Made by a program: the position numbers and the translations under genes
Source: JANQRA01 sp035550735
GTDB taxonomy: Bacteria; Actinomycetota; Acidimicrobiia; Spongiisociales; ZC4RG35
Length of the DNA stretch: 64,000 nucleotides
Assembly (NCBI GenBank): GCA_035550735.1
Contig: DASZOM010000001.1
Coordinates: 10,545-74,544 of the forward strand
Direction of reading: 5' to 3'
Notes under the pieces: generated by a model
Databases searched by the model: none
The model's input: only the letters and a program-made list of their open reading frames with translations
What the model was told of the DNA's origin: nothing
In this document: in pieces, positions 32,430 through 41,486 of the stretch
Layout: the number at the start of each line of letters is the position of its first letter
Numbering within the stretch: the first letter of the stretch is position 1

Positions 32430-33551
32430 TCACCAGCCGGCGAGGGCCTCCAACGCGGGCACGTGGTCCACCCCCAGACTCGACGCCACCGCCGGATGAC
32501 ACACCTTGTCGCCGACGATGTTGACTCCTGCGGCAAGCTCGGGATGCGACCTCACCGCGCCGGCAACACCCTCTTCGGCCATCATGACCGCATAGCGGAG
32601 GGTGGCGTTGGTCAGGGCGTAGGTCGAGGTGTGCGGCACCGCACCGGGGATGTTGCCCACCGCGTAGTGCAACACGTCGTGCATCTCGTAGACGGGCTCG
32701 GAGTGGGTGGTCTCCCGGGAAGTGGCGAAGCAGCCCCCCTGGTCGATGGCGACATCGACGAGCACGGCCCCCTGCTTCATCGACCGGACCATGTCCTCTG
32801 TCACGAGCTTGGGAGCCGAGGCGCCAGGCACGAGCACCGTCCCGATCACCAGATCTGCACCGAGGACCTGCTCCTCCAAGGTCAGCTTGTTGGAGTGCAG
32901 GGTGACGATCCGGCCCTGATAGACCGAGTCGAGCCAACGCAGCTTGTTGATGTCGTTGTCGAGCACCACCACGTCGCCCTGCATTCCCATGGCGATCACG
33001 GCGGCGTTGCTGCCTGCCATCCCCCCGCCGATGACGACGACCTTGGCCGGACTCACCCCGGCAGCGCCCCCCAACAGGATGCCCCGGCCGCCCTGTGACT
33101 TCTCGAGGAAGTAGGCGCCGGCCTGGGTCGCCATTCGCCCGGCGATCTCCGACATCGGGGCGAGCAGTGGGAGCGAGCGGTCGGGAAGCTGGACCGTCTC
33201 GTATGCGATGGCGACGATTCCGCGCTCCGTCAGTCCGGCGGCGAGCCCGGGATAGGCGGCGAGATGCAGGTAGGTGAAGAGGATCTGGCCCTCGCGGAAC
33301 ATCTCCACCTCACGACTCTGCGGCTCCTTGACCTTCAGGATCATGTCGGCCTCGGCGAAGATCGCCGTGGCGTCCCCGACGATGGTTGCTCCCTGGGCCT
33401 CGTACTCGTCGTCGTGGATCGTGGAGCCGTCACCCGCACCCTTCTCCACGATGACCCGGTGCCCGCGGTCGGTCAGCTCGCGCACACCGATCGGGGTGAT
33501 GGCGACTCGGTGCTCCTCGGTCTTGATCTCCCGGGGCACTCCGACGATCAA
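32430..33551 (-). CDS. ald: Alanine dehydrogenase
   Basis: This 373-residue NAD-dependent enzyme interconverts alanine and pyruvate plus ammonia. 'GVPREIKTEEHRVAITP' at the N terminus, 'LKVKEPQSREVEMFREGQILFTYLHLA', the NAD loop 'VVIGGGMAGSNAAVIAMGMQGDVVVLD' and 'VDVAIDQGGCFATSRETTH' are diagnostic. The start is TTG at 33551, overlapping the pyrG stop as TTGA. In Mycobacterium this position is held by a NUDIX gene, so ald is a local difference. Confidence 0.96.
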   Translation of the reverse strand: MIVGVPREIKTEEHRVAITPIGVRELTDRGHRVIVEKGAGDGSTIHDDEYEAQGATIVGDATAIFAEADMILKVKEPQSREVEMFREGQILFTYLHLAAYPGLAAGLTERGIVAIAYETVQLPDRSLPLLAPMSEIAGRMATQAGAYFLEKSQGGRGILLGGAAGVSPAKVVVIGGGMAGSNAAVIAMGMQGDVVVLDNDINKLRWLDSVYQGRIVTLHSNKLTLEEQVLGADLVIGTVLVPGASAPKLVTEDMVRSMKQGAVLVDVAIDQGGCFATSRETTHSEPVYEMHDVLHYAVGNIPGAVPHTSTYALTNATLRYAVMMAEEGVAGAVRSHPELAAGVNIVGDKVCHPAVASSLGVDHVPALEALAGW

Positions 33552-35248
33552 GTGACCACTCTGCTTTCAGCCGTCCGCAGCGCCATCCGTCGCGCCCGAT
33601 TCTCCGCCGCCGCCTCCACCAGCCCCCGGAACAGCGGGTGAGGGTCGTCGGGGCGTGAGCGGAACTCGGGATGCGCCTGGGTGGCGAGGAAGTAGGGGTG
33701 GTCGATCAGCTCGATGTACTCGACCAGGTTGTCATCGGGCGACAGACCGGAGAGGCGCATTCCCGCCGATTCGAGGTCCTTGCGGTAGCGGTTGTTGACC
33801 TCCCATCGATGGCGATGCCGCTCGTAGACAAGCTCCTTGCCGTACACCGCCCTCACCTTGGAGCCCTCGGCGAGCTTCGCCGCGTAGAGACCGAGCCGCA
33901 TGGTGCCCCCCATGTCCTCGACCTCCTCCTGACTCGCCATCAGGTCGATGACCGGGTCGGGGGTCGAGGGGTCGAACTCGGTGCTGTTGGCCTCGCTCAG
34001 CCCGAGCACCGAGCGGGCGAACTCGATCACCGCGCATTGCAGCCCAAGACACAGCCCGAGCAGGGGAAGGTCGTTCTCCCGGGAATAGCGGATCGCCTGG
34101 ATCTTGCCCTCCACGCCCCGGTAGCCGAACCCACCCGGGATCACCACACCGTCCAGGTCCTCGAGATAGGAGTCGCTCAGCAGCCCGGTGAGCTCGTCGG
34201 AGGGAACCCAGCGGAGATCGAGACGCAGGCCGAGCGCCGCCGCACCGTGCCGGAGTGATTCCACCACGGACAGGTAGGCGTCGGGGAGGTCGACGTACTT
34301 GCCCACGATGCCGATGGTCACGCTCTCGGTAGCCGAGGCTGCACGATGGACCATGGCCCGCCATGCCTCGAGGTTGGGTGGCCCGGTGACCAGCCCGAGC
34401 CGGTCACACACCACATCATCGAGACCGCCGGAGTGGAGCACCAGAGGGACCTCGTAGATGTCGGGTGAGTCGGGGGCCGCGATCACCGCCCTCGGCTCGA
34501 CGTCGCAGAACAGGCTGATCTTCTTGCGGGCCGACTCGTCGATGTCGCGGTCGGAGCGGACGATGATCACGTCGGGATGGATGCCCTTGGAGCGAAGCTC
34601 GGCCACCGAGTGCTGGGTGGGCTTGGTCTTCAGCTCCTCCGAGGTGGAGATGTACGGGACCAAGGTGACATGGACGAACATCACGTTCGTCCGCCCGATC
34701 TCGTTGCCGAACTGCCGGATCGCCTCGAGGAAGGGGAGGCTCTCGATGTCGCCCACAGTGCCACCGACCTCGGTGATGACCACGTCGACGTCGTGGCCGC
34801 CGACACGACGGATGCGATCCTTTATCTCGTTGGTCACGTGCGGGATCACCTGCACCGTGTCGCCCAGATAGTCGCCGCGCCGCTCCTTCTGGATCACGGA
34901 GAGATAGACCGACCCGGTGGTGACGTTCGAGCTGCGGCGGAGATTCTCCCCGGTGAACCTCTCGTAGTGACCCAGGTCGAGGTCGGTCTCACCACCGTCG
35001 TCGGTGACGAACACCTCGCCGTGCTGGAAGGGGTTCATGGTGCCGGGGTCGACATTGATGTATGGGTCGAGCTTCTGGTTGACGACCCTCAGCCCGCGCG
35101 ACTTGAGCAGCCGGCCCAGCGAGGCGGCGGTGATTCCCTTGCCGAGACTGGAGACCACACCGCCCGTCACGAAGAGATACTTGGTGTGGTTGGAGGGGGT
35201 GGCGGGCTCTTCCGGCGCTGGCTCTTGTCGGAAAAGTGGCCCGTCCAT
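33548..35248 (-). CDS. pyrG: CTP synthase
   Basis: This 566-residue enzyme aminates UTP to CTP using glutamine. The synthase domain starts 'KYLFVTGGVVSSLGKGITAASLGRLL', with 'YINVDPGTMNPFQHGEVFVTDDGGETDLDLGHYERF'. The glutaminase domain has the nucleophile Cys in 'GLCLGLQCAV' and the His/Glu pair in 'QAHPEFRSRP'. The ATG at 35248 is preferred over GTG at 35269. It lies between recN and ald, as pyrG follows recN in Mycobacterium. Confidence 0.97.
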   Translation of the reverse strand: MDGPLFRQEPAPEEPATPSNHTKYLFVTGGVVSSLGKGITAASLGRLLKSRGLRVVNQKLDPYINVDPGTMNPFQHGEVFVTDDGGETDLDLGHYERFTGENLRRSSNVTTGSVYLSVIQKERRGDYLGDTVQVIPHVTNEIKDRIRRVGGHDVDVVITEVGGTVGDIESLPFLEAIRQFGNEIGRTNVMFVHVTLVPYISTSEELKTKPTQHSVAELRSKGIHPDVIIVRSDRDIDESARKKISLFCDVEPRAVIAAPDSPDIYEVPLVLHSGGLDDVVCDRLGLVTGPPNLEAWRAMVHRAASATESVTIGIVGKYVDLPDAYLSVVESLRHGAAALGLRLDLRWVPSDELTGLLSDSYLEDLDGVVIPGGFGYRGVEGKIQAIRYSRENDLPLLGLCLGLQCAVIEFARSVLGLSEANSTEFDPSTPDPVIDLMASQEEVEDMGGTMRLGLYAAKLAEGSKVRAVYGKELVYERHRHRWEVNNRYRKDLESAGMRLSGLSPDDNLVEYIELIDHPYFLATQAHPEFRSRPDDPHPLFRGLVEAAAENRARRMALRTAESRVVT

Positions 35249-35287
35249 GACGGAATGCCACAGTAGCACCCCCGAGGGCAGATGCCG

Positions 35288-36883
35288 CTATTTGGCCGCG
35301 GTTGCGAGGAGCTCCTCGGCAGCGGACCTTCCGGCCTCGCTCTCGGGCAGCCCGGCCAGCATCCGGCTGATCTCGGTGACCCGGTCGGGGCCGCCGACAC
35401 GACGAACCGTGGCGGCCCCACCTTCGACTCTCTCCACCATGAAGTGGGTGTCGGCCTGGGCTGCCACCTGAGGGAGATGGGTGACACAGAGCACCTGTGA
35501 GGTCTGCGCCAGCCGTGCGATCTTGCGACCCATCTCGAGGGCGGTCCGGCCGCCGATCCCCGTGTCCACCTCGTCGAAGACGATCGTGGCTGCCGTGGCG
35601 CTGCGAGTGGCGAGACGGAGAGCCAGGACCAGCCGGGAGAGCTCACCCCCCGACGCAACCGTGGCAACCGGGCCCGGATCGAGACGGGAGTCGGAGGCGA
35701 AGCGGAGCTCGATGCGGTCCGCCCCTGACGGGCCGGGTTCGACGGCGATGAGAGCCAGCTCGACGATCGCGCCAGCCAAGCCGAGATCGGCGAGATGTGC
35801 CGTCATCTCTGACGCCACCGCCTCGCAGGTGTGACGCCGGGCCGCGCTGAAGTGGCCCGCCGTATCGCTCACCTTGCGACGCGCCTCCTTGAGGACGGTC
35901 TCGATGCGCTCGGCCTCGCCGATCAGGCCCTCCAACTCGTCGACACGGGCCATCACTCGCTCCCCGAAGCCGATCACCTCCTCGAGCGTGCGTCCGTATT
36001 TCCTCTTGAGATCGCCGAGCACGGTGAGCCGGGCCTCGAGCTCCTCGAGGGCGGTCGGGTCGGTATCCAGGTGATCGAGGGCGTCGCGTGCCCCACGTCC
36101 CACTCCAGCTACCACCTCGGCCATGGCCTCGGCCTCCGATGCGAGCGAGGCGAGCCTGGGGTCGAGCCCGGCTGCCTTGCGCATCCTGGCAACGATCTCC
36201 CCCGCCACCTCGGTCAGCTGTTCGGCGAGCGAGCCCGTCTCGACGAGGTGATCGGAGATCTCCTCGACGTTGCGAAGCCGGGACACGGAAGCTTCCAGCT
36301 CCTCGTCGAGACCGGGGCTCAGTCCGGCGCCGGAGATCTCCCTGGCTTGGTATCTGGCGAGATCGAGCTCCCGCGCCAGCTCGATCGGGTCCCCGCCGAT
36401 GGCGGCATGACGGGCCAGCGCCGTCTGCAACCGGTCCCAGGTGTCGGTGTATGCCTCACGGGCCTTTCGCCCCTCGTCGTCCAACGCCGCGTCGACCAGC
36501 TGGAGGAGATGGCTGGATCGATTGAGGGATAGCTGGTCGTGCTGGCCGACGATCTCGACCTGAGCGCCGAGACGCTCGGCGAGGGTGGCCGCGGAGACGA
36601 TCGATCCCTCCAGATGGGCCCGGCTCCGACCCTCTCGGGGGATCGTTCTGGTCACTCCCACTTCTTCCTCTCCGATCTGAAACAGACCGTCGACGCAGGC
36701 TGCCTCCCCATAGGGGCCAACTCCGGCCTCGTCGACACGGCCACCGAGGAGCAGGCGAAGCCCGCCGAGGAGCAAGGTCTTCCCGGCGCCGGTCTCGCCG
36801 GTGATGACGGTGAATCCGGGCGACGGGTCGATGGCCGCCTCCTCGATCACCCCCAGGTTCGACACACGCAGATGCGCCAGCAT
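35288..36883 (-). CDS. recN: DNA repair protein RecN
   Basis: This 531-residue SMC-like ATPase acts in double-strand break repair. 'MLAHLRVSNLGVIEEAAIDPSPGFTVITGETGAGKTLLL' contains Walker A, the middle is coiled-coil with 'IVGQHDQLSLNRSSHLLQLVD', the signature is 'VASGGELSRLVLAL', and Walker B is 'TIVFDEVDTGIGGRTALEMG'. The ATG at 36883 overlaps the nadK stop by one base (TGATG). The nadK-recN pair is widely conserved in actinobacteria. Confidence 0.96.
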   Translation of the reverse strand: MLAHLRVSNLGVIEEAAIDPSPGFTVITGETGAGKTLLLGGLRLLLGGRVDEAGVGPYGEAACVDGLFQIGEEEVGVTRTIPREGRSRAHLEGSIVSAATLAERLGAQVEIVGQHDQLSLNRSSHLLQLVDAALDDEGRKAREAYTDTWDRLQTALARHAAIGGDPIELARELDLARYQAREISGAGLSPGLDEELEASVSRLRNVEEISDHLVETGSLAEQLTEVAGEIVARMRKAAGLDPRLASLASEAEAMAEVVAGVGRGARDALDHLDTDPTALEELEARLTVLGDLKRKYGRTLEEVIGFGERVMARVDELEGLIGEAERIETVLKEARRKVSDTAGHFSAARRHTCEAVASEMTAHLADLGLAGAIVELALIAVEPGPSGADRIELRFASDSRLDPGPVATVASGGELSRLVLALRLATRSATAATIVFDEVDTGIGGRTALEMGRKIARLAQTSQVLCVTHLPQVAAQADTHFMVERVEGGAATVRRVGGPDRVTEISRMLAGLPESEAGRSAAEELLATAAK

Positions 36884-37656
36884 CACTCCAGCCCGAACTT
36901 CTCGCGGACCAGACCGGGGAACGTCCACCCGCCGAAGGTGACGAAACGGGCGGGGACAGGCCCGCGGCGAATCGTCACCGAATCGCCTTCCCCCAGCGGG
37001 CCGAGAGCCGACTTGTCCACATTGACCCGCACCGGCCTATCGCGGGTCACCGTGGCCGTGATCGTCGCGTCGGCGGGGATCGCCAAGGGCCGGTCGAACA
37101 TCGAATGACTGGCCACCGGGGTGAGCACCAGTGCCTCCACCCCGGGATCCACTATCGGCCCACCGGCCGAGAACGAGTATGCCGTGGAGCCGGTCGGTGT
37201 CGCCACGATCAGGCCGTCGGCGCGATAGGTGGTGAAGAGTGTCCCGTCGATGACCACCTCGAGACTGATCAGCCGGGTGCTGTCGATCTTCTCCACTACG
37301 ACGTCGTTGATCCCGACCAGTGGCTCCTGGCCGGTCGAAGCAGAGATGGTGAGCCGCTCGTCGATCTGGTAGTCACCCGAGACGAGACGCCCGACCACGG
37401 TCTCGACCTCGCCGGGATCGGCCTCGGTGAGGAACCCGAGAGTTCCCAGGTTGAATCCGAGCACCGGGACGTCCCAGCGCAGCGCGCTGTGCACCGCGGC
37501 GAGCATCGTGCCGTCGCCACCCACGGCAAGCACCATGTCCGGCTTGTCGTCGCCCGACACCACGGTGGCGCCTGAGGAGGCGATGTGGTCCCCGAGCCGC
37601 TCGGCGAATTGCTCGATCTCGGGGCGGCCGGAGCGAATGTGGAGCTCGAAGTTCAA
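36883..37656 (-). CDS. nadK: NAD kinase
   Basis: This 257-residue enzyme phosphorylates NAD to NADP. The nucleotide loop 'AVGGDGTMLAAVHSALRWDVPVLGFNLGTLGFLTE' (GGDG) and 'VATPTGSTAYSFSAGGPIVDP' (the conserved C-terminal NAD site) are present. The start is TTG at 37656, coupled to the 48-residue small gene by TTGA. In Mycobacterium tlyA lies between the small gene and nadK; it is absent here. Confidence 0.95.
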   Translation of the reverse strand: MNFELHIRSGRPEIEQFAERLGDHIASSGATVVSGDDKPDMVLAVGGDGTMLAAVHSALRWDVPVLGFNLGTLGFLTEADPGEVETVVGRLVSGDYQIDERLTISASTGQEPLVGINDVVVEKIDSTRLISLEVVIDGTLFTTYRADGLIVATPTGSTAYSFSAGGPIVDPGVEALVLTPVASHSMFDRPLAIPADATITATVTRDRPVRVNVDKSALGPLGEGDSVTIRRGPVPARFVTFGGWTFPGLVREKFGLE

Positions 37657-37799
37657 TCTGGCTCTTCTGACTCTTCGAGGAGCCGGCCGAGGATCGCAAC
37701 CAGCTCGCTGGCCGGCTGGGGAAGGTCGGCGGGGTCGAGCCTCTGTAGCTCCTCGATCTTCTCCTCGATCTCGTGGATCAGCTCGGGGGTGAGCTCCAT
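37653..37799 (-). CDS. Small acidic helical protein (48 aa), Rv1693-like by position
   Basis: From ATG at 37799 to TGA at 37653 the protein is 48 residues, largely two predicted helices: 'PELIHEIEEKIEELQRL' and 'ASELVAILGRLLEESEE'. It is strongly acidic. It sits between the HAD phosphatase and nadK and overlaps nadK by TTGA. A small conserved gene occupies the same place in Mycobacterium (Rv1693), but I cannot verify homology by reading alone. Function unknown. Confidence 0.7.
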   Translation of the reverse strand: MELTPELIHEIEEKIEELQRLDPADLPQPASELVAILGRLLEESEEPD

Positions 37800-37807
37800 G
37801 CGACCGA

Positions 37808-38578
37808 TTATGACCGGTCGCCCACCCCGAGCACCAGATCTACGGCCGCGGCGAAATCGGCGACGACATGGTCGGCGCCGCCGTTGCCCGCCTCCTCGGC
37901 CCCGGTGACCCCGCTGAGCACGAGGATCGAGGTCCAGCCCGCCTGTCCACGGGCCAGGGCGATGTCGGTGTCGATCCGATCGCCGATCACCCATACCGGT
38001 TCGGTGACGCGGGATCGGATCAGCTCAACCATCGGCGGGTGGGGCTTGCCCGCGACCTCCGGGGCCCGACCGGAGGCGGTGGCGATGGCGGCCACGATCG
38101 CACCGCACCCGGGAGCCATCCCGTGCTCGGTCGGATAGGTCGCATCGGTGTTGGTGGCGATGAATCTGGCACCGGAGCGAATCGCGGTCATGGCGTCGTG
38201 GACCACTTGATAGCTGAGACGACGGGTCAGCCCCACCAGGACCGAACGGGCCTCTGTGGGGTCGGTGGTGGCCTCGAGCCCGGCGCTCTCCAGCGCATCG
38301 ACGACGCCGTCCTCCCCCACCAACAGCACCGGGCCGTCCTCTGGGCGGAGCATCTCCGCCGCGGCGCGTCCCGAGGTGAGCAGCTGCTCGGGTGTGACGG
38401 GGACGCCGGTCAGCATGGAGATCTTCTCGGCACCCGCCCGGGGGGAACGCAACGAGTTGTTGGTTATGTAGAGAACTTCGACCCCGGCCGAGTGGAGCCG
38501 GCTCAGCGCACCCGGGACCCCCGCCAGGACCTGGCTGCCCCGGTAGAGGACTCCGTCGAGATCCGTGAGGACGGTCAA
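37808..38578 (-). CDS. HAD-IIA family hydrolase (NagD/PGP-like)
   Basis: The 256-residue protein has HAD motif I 'LTDLDGVLYRG', motif II 'YITNNS' and motif III/IV 'GKPHPPMVEL...VIGDRIDTDI', with the IIA cap between them. Family members dephosphorylate small phosphorylated metabolites; Mycobacterium Rv1692 at this locus is a glycerol 3-phosphate phosphatase. The start is TTG at 38578, coupled to the peptidase gene by TTGA. Confidence 0.92.
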   Translation of the reverse strand: MTVLTDLDGVLYRGSQVLAGVPGALSRLHSAGVEVLYITNNSLRSPRAGAEKISMLTGVPVTPEQLLTSGRAAAEMLRPEDGPVLLVGEDGVVDALESAGLEATTDPTEARSVLVGLTRRLSYQVVHDAMTAIRSGARFIATNTDATYPTEHGMAPGCGAIVAAIATASGRAPEVAGKPHPPMVELIRSRVTEPVWVIGDRIDTDIALARGQAGWTSILVLSGVTGAEEAGNGGADHVVADFAAAVDLVLGVGDRS

Positions 38579-39903
38579 CCCTGGAGGAATCTGGCAAGCA
38601 CCTCTTCGTAGAGGTGGGTGGTGCGTTCGACCGACTCCACCGAGACACGCTCGTCGTGCCCGTGGAAGAGCGACAGCATCTCGGAGAATCCCATGCGGTC
38701 GTCGTAGAGACCGACTCCGTATGCGATCGTTCCCTTCTTCTGCCGCCAGAACCTGGCGTCGGTGCCCACCGTCATCAGGGTGGGGAGGAGACGCCTGTGA
38801 CCTTCCAACTTCTCGACGCTGTCGGCGATCGCCTCCCAGAGGGGGTTGTCGATCGGGCTCACGGTCGCCTCGATGTCCATGAACGGCTCGATCTCGACCT
38901 CGTCGCGGGCGCCACCCATCGCCTTGAACAGGTAGGAGTCCACGAACGACCGATCCATCCCGGGCAGTGACCTGATGTCGACATTCGCCTTGGCATGGCT
39001 GGCGATCACGTTCGACTTGACACCCGCCTGGAGCATGTTCGGCGAGACGGTGAGATGTGTGACCGCATGGGCGTAGCGGGCGAAGAGAGGGTCGTTGACC
39101 GCCAGTGACTCCAATGCCTGATCGACCCGATCGGGATCCACCAGATCGGCGCGAAGCTCCTCCGACAGGTCGAGTGTGTCGACGAACTCACGCCATTCCT
39201 GCGTGATGGCGACGGGCATCGGCTCCGAGAAGATCCCGTGGACCGCCTCGGCCATCTTGCGAAGTGCGTTGTCGGTTCCGTAGGGGGCCGAGCCGTGGCC
39301 GGGCGTGCCAGAGGAGCGCAGCACGGTCCAGAAGGCACCCTTCTCCCCCGTCGCCACGGGTATCGCCTCCTCCCTCGCATAGGAGATCGGTGGATATGCG
39401 ACCTCGGTCAGCATGAAGTCCACCTCGGCCAGATCCCAACGCTCGTTCACCAGGGCACTCGCCCCCAGGGCCCCGCCCGCCTCCTCGTCTGCCAGGGCCG
39501 CGAACAGGAGGTCTCCCCGCGGCCGGCGCTCACCGGTGAGATAGGGCTTGGCCGCCACCGCCATCGCCGCGGTCACGTTCAGCATGTCCACCGCACCCCG
39601 GCCGTAGACCATCCCGTCCACGATCTCGGCCCCGAAGGGGTCGCGACTCCAACCCTCCGGATCCACCGGGACGACGTCGAGGTGAGGCGCCAGTGCCAGC
39701 GAGGGAGCTGCGCGGTCGGAGCCAGGCACTCGATATATCAGCGACTGCCTGCCGGGCGCGGGCTCGAAGATCTCCCCCTCGACACCGAAGAAGTCGAGAA
39801 GGGTCTCGACCGAGCGATGCTCGTGCCCGCTCTCAGGTGTGCCGTCATTGACACACTCGTTGCGAATCAGTTGTTGGAGGAGAGGGATCGCATGATCGCT
39901 CAT
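38575..39903 (-). CDS. M20 family metallopeptidase
   Basis: The 442-residue protein is a di-zinc M20 amidohydrolase. Ligands and catalytic residues are His74 ('LAPHLDVVP'), Asp106 ('GRGAVDM'), catalytic Glu140 and Glu141 ('ADEEAGG'), with a dimerisation domain inserted in the middle ('GTPGHGSAP' is the usual lid motif). The residue after GRGxxDM is Leu instead of Lys, as in the carboxypeptidase/acylase-like branch. It probably cleaves dipeptides or N-acyl amino acids. It is coupled to the NUDIX gene by ATGA and to the HAD gene by TTGA. Confidence 0.92.
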   Translation of the reverse strand: MSDHAIPLLQQLIRNECVNDGTPESGHEHRSVETLLDFFGVEGEIFEPAPGRQSLIYRVPGSDRAAPSLALAPHLDVVPVDPEGWSRDPFGAEIVDGMVYGRGAVDMLNVTAAMAVAAKPYLTGERRPRGDLLFAALADEEAGGALGASALVNERWDLAEVDFMLTEVAYPPISYAREEAIPVATGEKGAFWTVLRSSGTPGHGSAPYGTDNALRKMAEAVHGIFSEPMPVAITQEWREFVDTLDLSEELRADLVDPDRVDQALESLAVNDPLFARYAHAVTHLTVSPNMLQAGVKSNVIASHAKANVDIRSLPGMDRSFVDSYLFKAMGGARDEVEIEPFMDIEATVSPIDNPLWEAIADSVEKLEGHRRLLPTLMTVGTDARFWRQKKGTIAYGVGLYDDRMGFSEMLSLFHGHDERVSVESVERTTHLYEEVLARFLQG

Positions 39904-40298
39904 GGGCGCAGCGTATCCAGAAGGTCGTACATCGTCTTGGTCAGGGGCATGCCGGACGCTTCATCCAATGGGACCCACCTCACCTCGTCGGCGTCGTCGC
40001 CTCGCTGCAGGTCGCCACCCACCACCTCACCGGCGAAGTCGATGAGGACGATGTGGTGCTCGGGCTCGATGACCTCGCCCACCCACAGGACTTCGCCGAT
40101 CCGGACATCGAGACCGGTCTCCTCGGCCACCTCGCGGCGTGCGGCGGACTTCATCTCCTCCCCGAGCTCCACTTTGCCGCCGGGGACTGCCCACAGGCCG
40201 CGCCCGGGATCACGGCCCCGCCTCACCAGGAGGATCCTGTCCTCCTCGAGGATGACGACACCCACCCCCACCAGGGGGGACTCACTACCGGTCGTCAT
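39900..40298 (-). CDS. NUDIX hydrolase
   Basis: The 132-residue protein carries a complete Nudix box Gx5Ex7REVxEETGL ('GKVELGEEMKSAARREVAEE'). 'ILLVRRGRDPGRGLWAVPGG' precedes it. It resembles ADP-ribose pyrophosphatase or MutT-type house-cleaning enzymes; the substrate is not decidable. The ATG at 40298 is chosen; the longer frame upstream lies in the acetyltransferase gene. The gene overlaps its upstream neighbour by 14 bases. Confidence 0.93.
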   Translation of the reverse strand: MTTGSESPLVGVGVVILEEDRILLVRRGRDPGRGLWAVPGGKVELGEEMKSAARREVAEETGLDVRIGEVLWVGEVIEPEHHIVLIDFAGEVVGGDLQRGDDADEVRWVPLDEASGMPLTKTMYDLLDTLRP

Positions 40299-40761
40299 CG
40301 TGATGCATGATGATGGAGCGGGCCGCGAACCCACCGGCTTCGAAGAAGTTCTTGGCGAGGCGGTGCCCGGGAAGGACATGTGCGTCGAATTTGGTGATGC
40401 CTCGCTCCCGAAGCAGCTCCATGACCAGATCGCGCATCGCCTCACCCACCCCGACTTCCCTGGCCTCCGGGTCGACGAAGATCAGTCGGATCGCCCCGAC
40501 CAGCTCGCCATCGGCCTGGGTGAGGAGACGTTCGACACGGCAGACGAGGAAACCGAACGGCTGCCGCTCGATCTCACCAATCAGGACGACTGTCTCCGGA
40601 TCGTCCAGCGCCTGTAGAAATGCTGCAGATACCGGCTCGTCGAGACCGTCGGCCACCGGCCACATCCGGTGCAACGCCACCATCTCGTCCTCGAGGGCGC
40701 GGTAGAGAAGCTCCAGGACCTCGATGTCGTCGCCAGTGGCGAGGCGGGCCGATACCTTCAT
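40285..40761 (-). CDS. GNAT family N-acetyltransferase
   Basis: The 158-residue protein starts at ATG 40761. The GNAT core is 'GAIRLIFVDPEAREVGVGEAM' (strand 4, then the R-x-x-G-x-G loop), followed by 'FDAHVLPGHRLAKNFFEAGGF', the late GNAT helix. The substrate is unknown. It is coupled to the glycosyltransferase by ATGA (40758-40761). Confidence 0.88.
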   Translation of the reverse strand: MKVSARLATGDDIEVLELLYRALEDEMVALHRMWPVADGLDEPVSAAFLQALDDPETVVLIGEIERQPFGFLVCRVERLLTQADGELVGAIRLIFVDPEAREVGVGEAMRDLVMELLRERGITKFDAHVLPGHRLAKNFFEAGGFAARSIIMHHDDDR

Positions 40762-41486
40762 CGGGGCGACGTCCGACCCACCAACCGGCCCAGCCCCCAC
40801 ACCGTTACCAGCATCATCGCCTCGGCGACGATGCGCGGCCCCATCTTGGACGTGCCACGGGTTCGATCGCGAAAGCTGATCGGCACCTCGGTGATGGTCA
40901 GGCCACGTTGATGGGCCCGCCACGCCATCTCGACCTGGAAGCCGTAACCGGACGCACGAGCCTCCCGATAGGGAAGGGCGCGCAGAGCCTCTGCACGGAA
41001 GGCCCGAAATCCGGCGGTGGCGTCGCGGATCGGGAGGCCCAGCATCATCCGAGCGTAGATGTTGCCCGCCCTCGAGATGAATCGGCGGACGATGGGCCAG
41101 TCGGGAGTTGATCCGCCGGGCACATAGCGGGACCCGATGGCCAGATCGGCCCCCGCCCGAATCGCCGCCACCAGACGGGGCAGGTCGGCGGGGTCGTGCG
41201 AGAAGTCGGCGTCCATCTCGATGATCACCTCGGCGCCCTCTGCGAGGGCGTGGTCGAACGCGGCGGCGTAGGCCGGTCCGAGGCCCTCTTTCCGGGGGCG
41301 ATGCAGGACCGATATCACCGGATCGTCGGCGGCGAGCCGATCGGCGAGCGCCCCGGTGCCGTCGGGGGAGCCGTCGTCGACGATCAACAGGCGGTACCCG
41401 TGGGCGACGATCGAAGGGGCTATCTGGGGGAGGTTCTCGAGCTCGTTGTAAGTCGGTAGGGCGACCGTGACCCGCTCAGTCGACAC
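40758..41486 (-). CDS. Polyprenol monophosphomannose synthase-like GT2 glycosyltransferase
   Basis: The 242-residue GT2 enzyme matches dolichyl/polyprenyl-phosphate mannose synthase: 'VALPTYNELENLPQIA', 'LLIVDDGSPDGTGALAD', the DxD motif in 'IIEMDADFSHDP', 'GSRYVPGGSTPDW' and 'YARMMLGLPIRDATAGFRAFR'. It has no C-terminal membrane helices, as in bacterial Ppm1 catalytic domains. It would provide lipid-linked mannose for periplasmic mannosyltransferases. It overlaps the acidic zinc-protein gene by 11 bases. Confidence 0.92.
   Translation of the reverse strand: MSTERVTVALPTYNELENLPQIAPSIVAHGYRLLIVDDGSPDGTGALADRLAADDPVISVLHRPRKEGLGPAYAAAFDHALAEGAEVIIEMDADFSHDPADLPRLVAAIRAGADLAIGSRYVPGGSTPDWPIVRRFISRAGNIYARMMLGLPIRDATAGFRAFRAEALRALPYREARASGYGFQVEMAWRAHQRGLTITEVPISFRDRTRGTSKMGPRIVAEAMMLVTVWGLGRLVGRTSPR

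Noticed and set aside
36883..37799. Expected tlyA gene between the small acidic gene and nadK
   Set aside because: The two genes overlap by four bases, leaving no room; no S4/FtsJ-like sequence occurs here.
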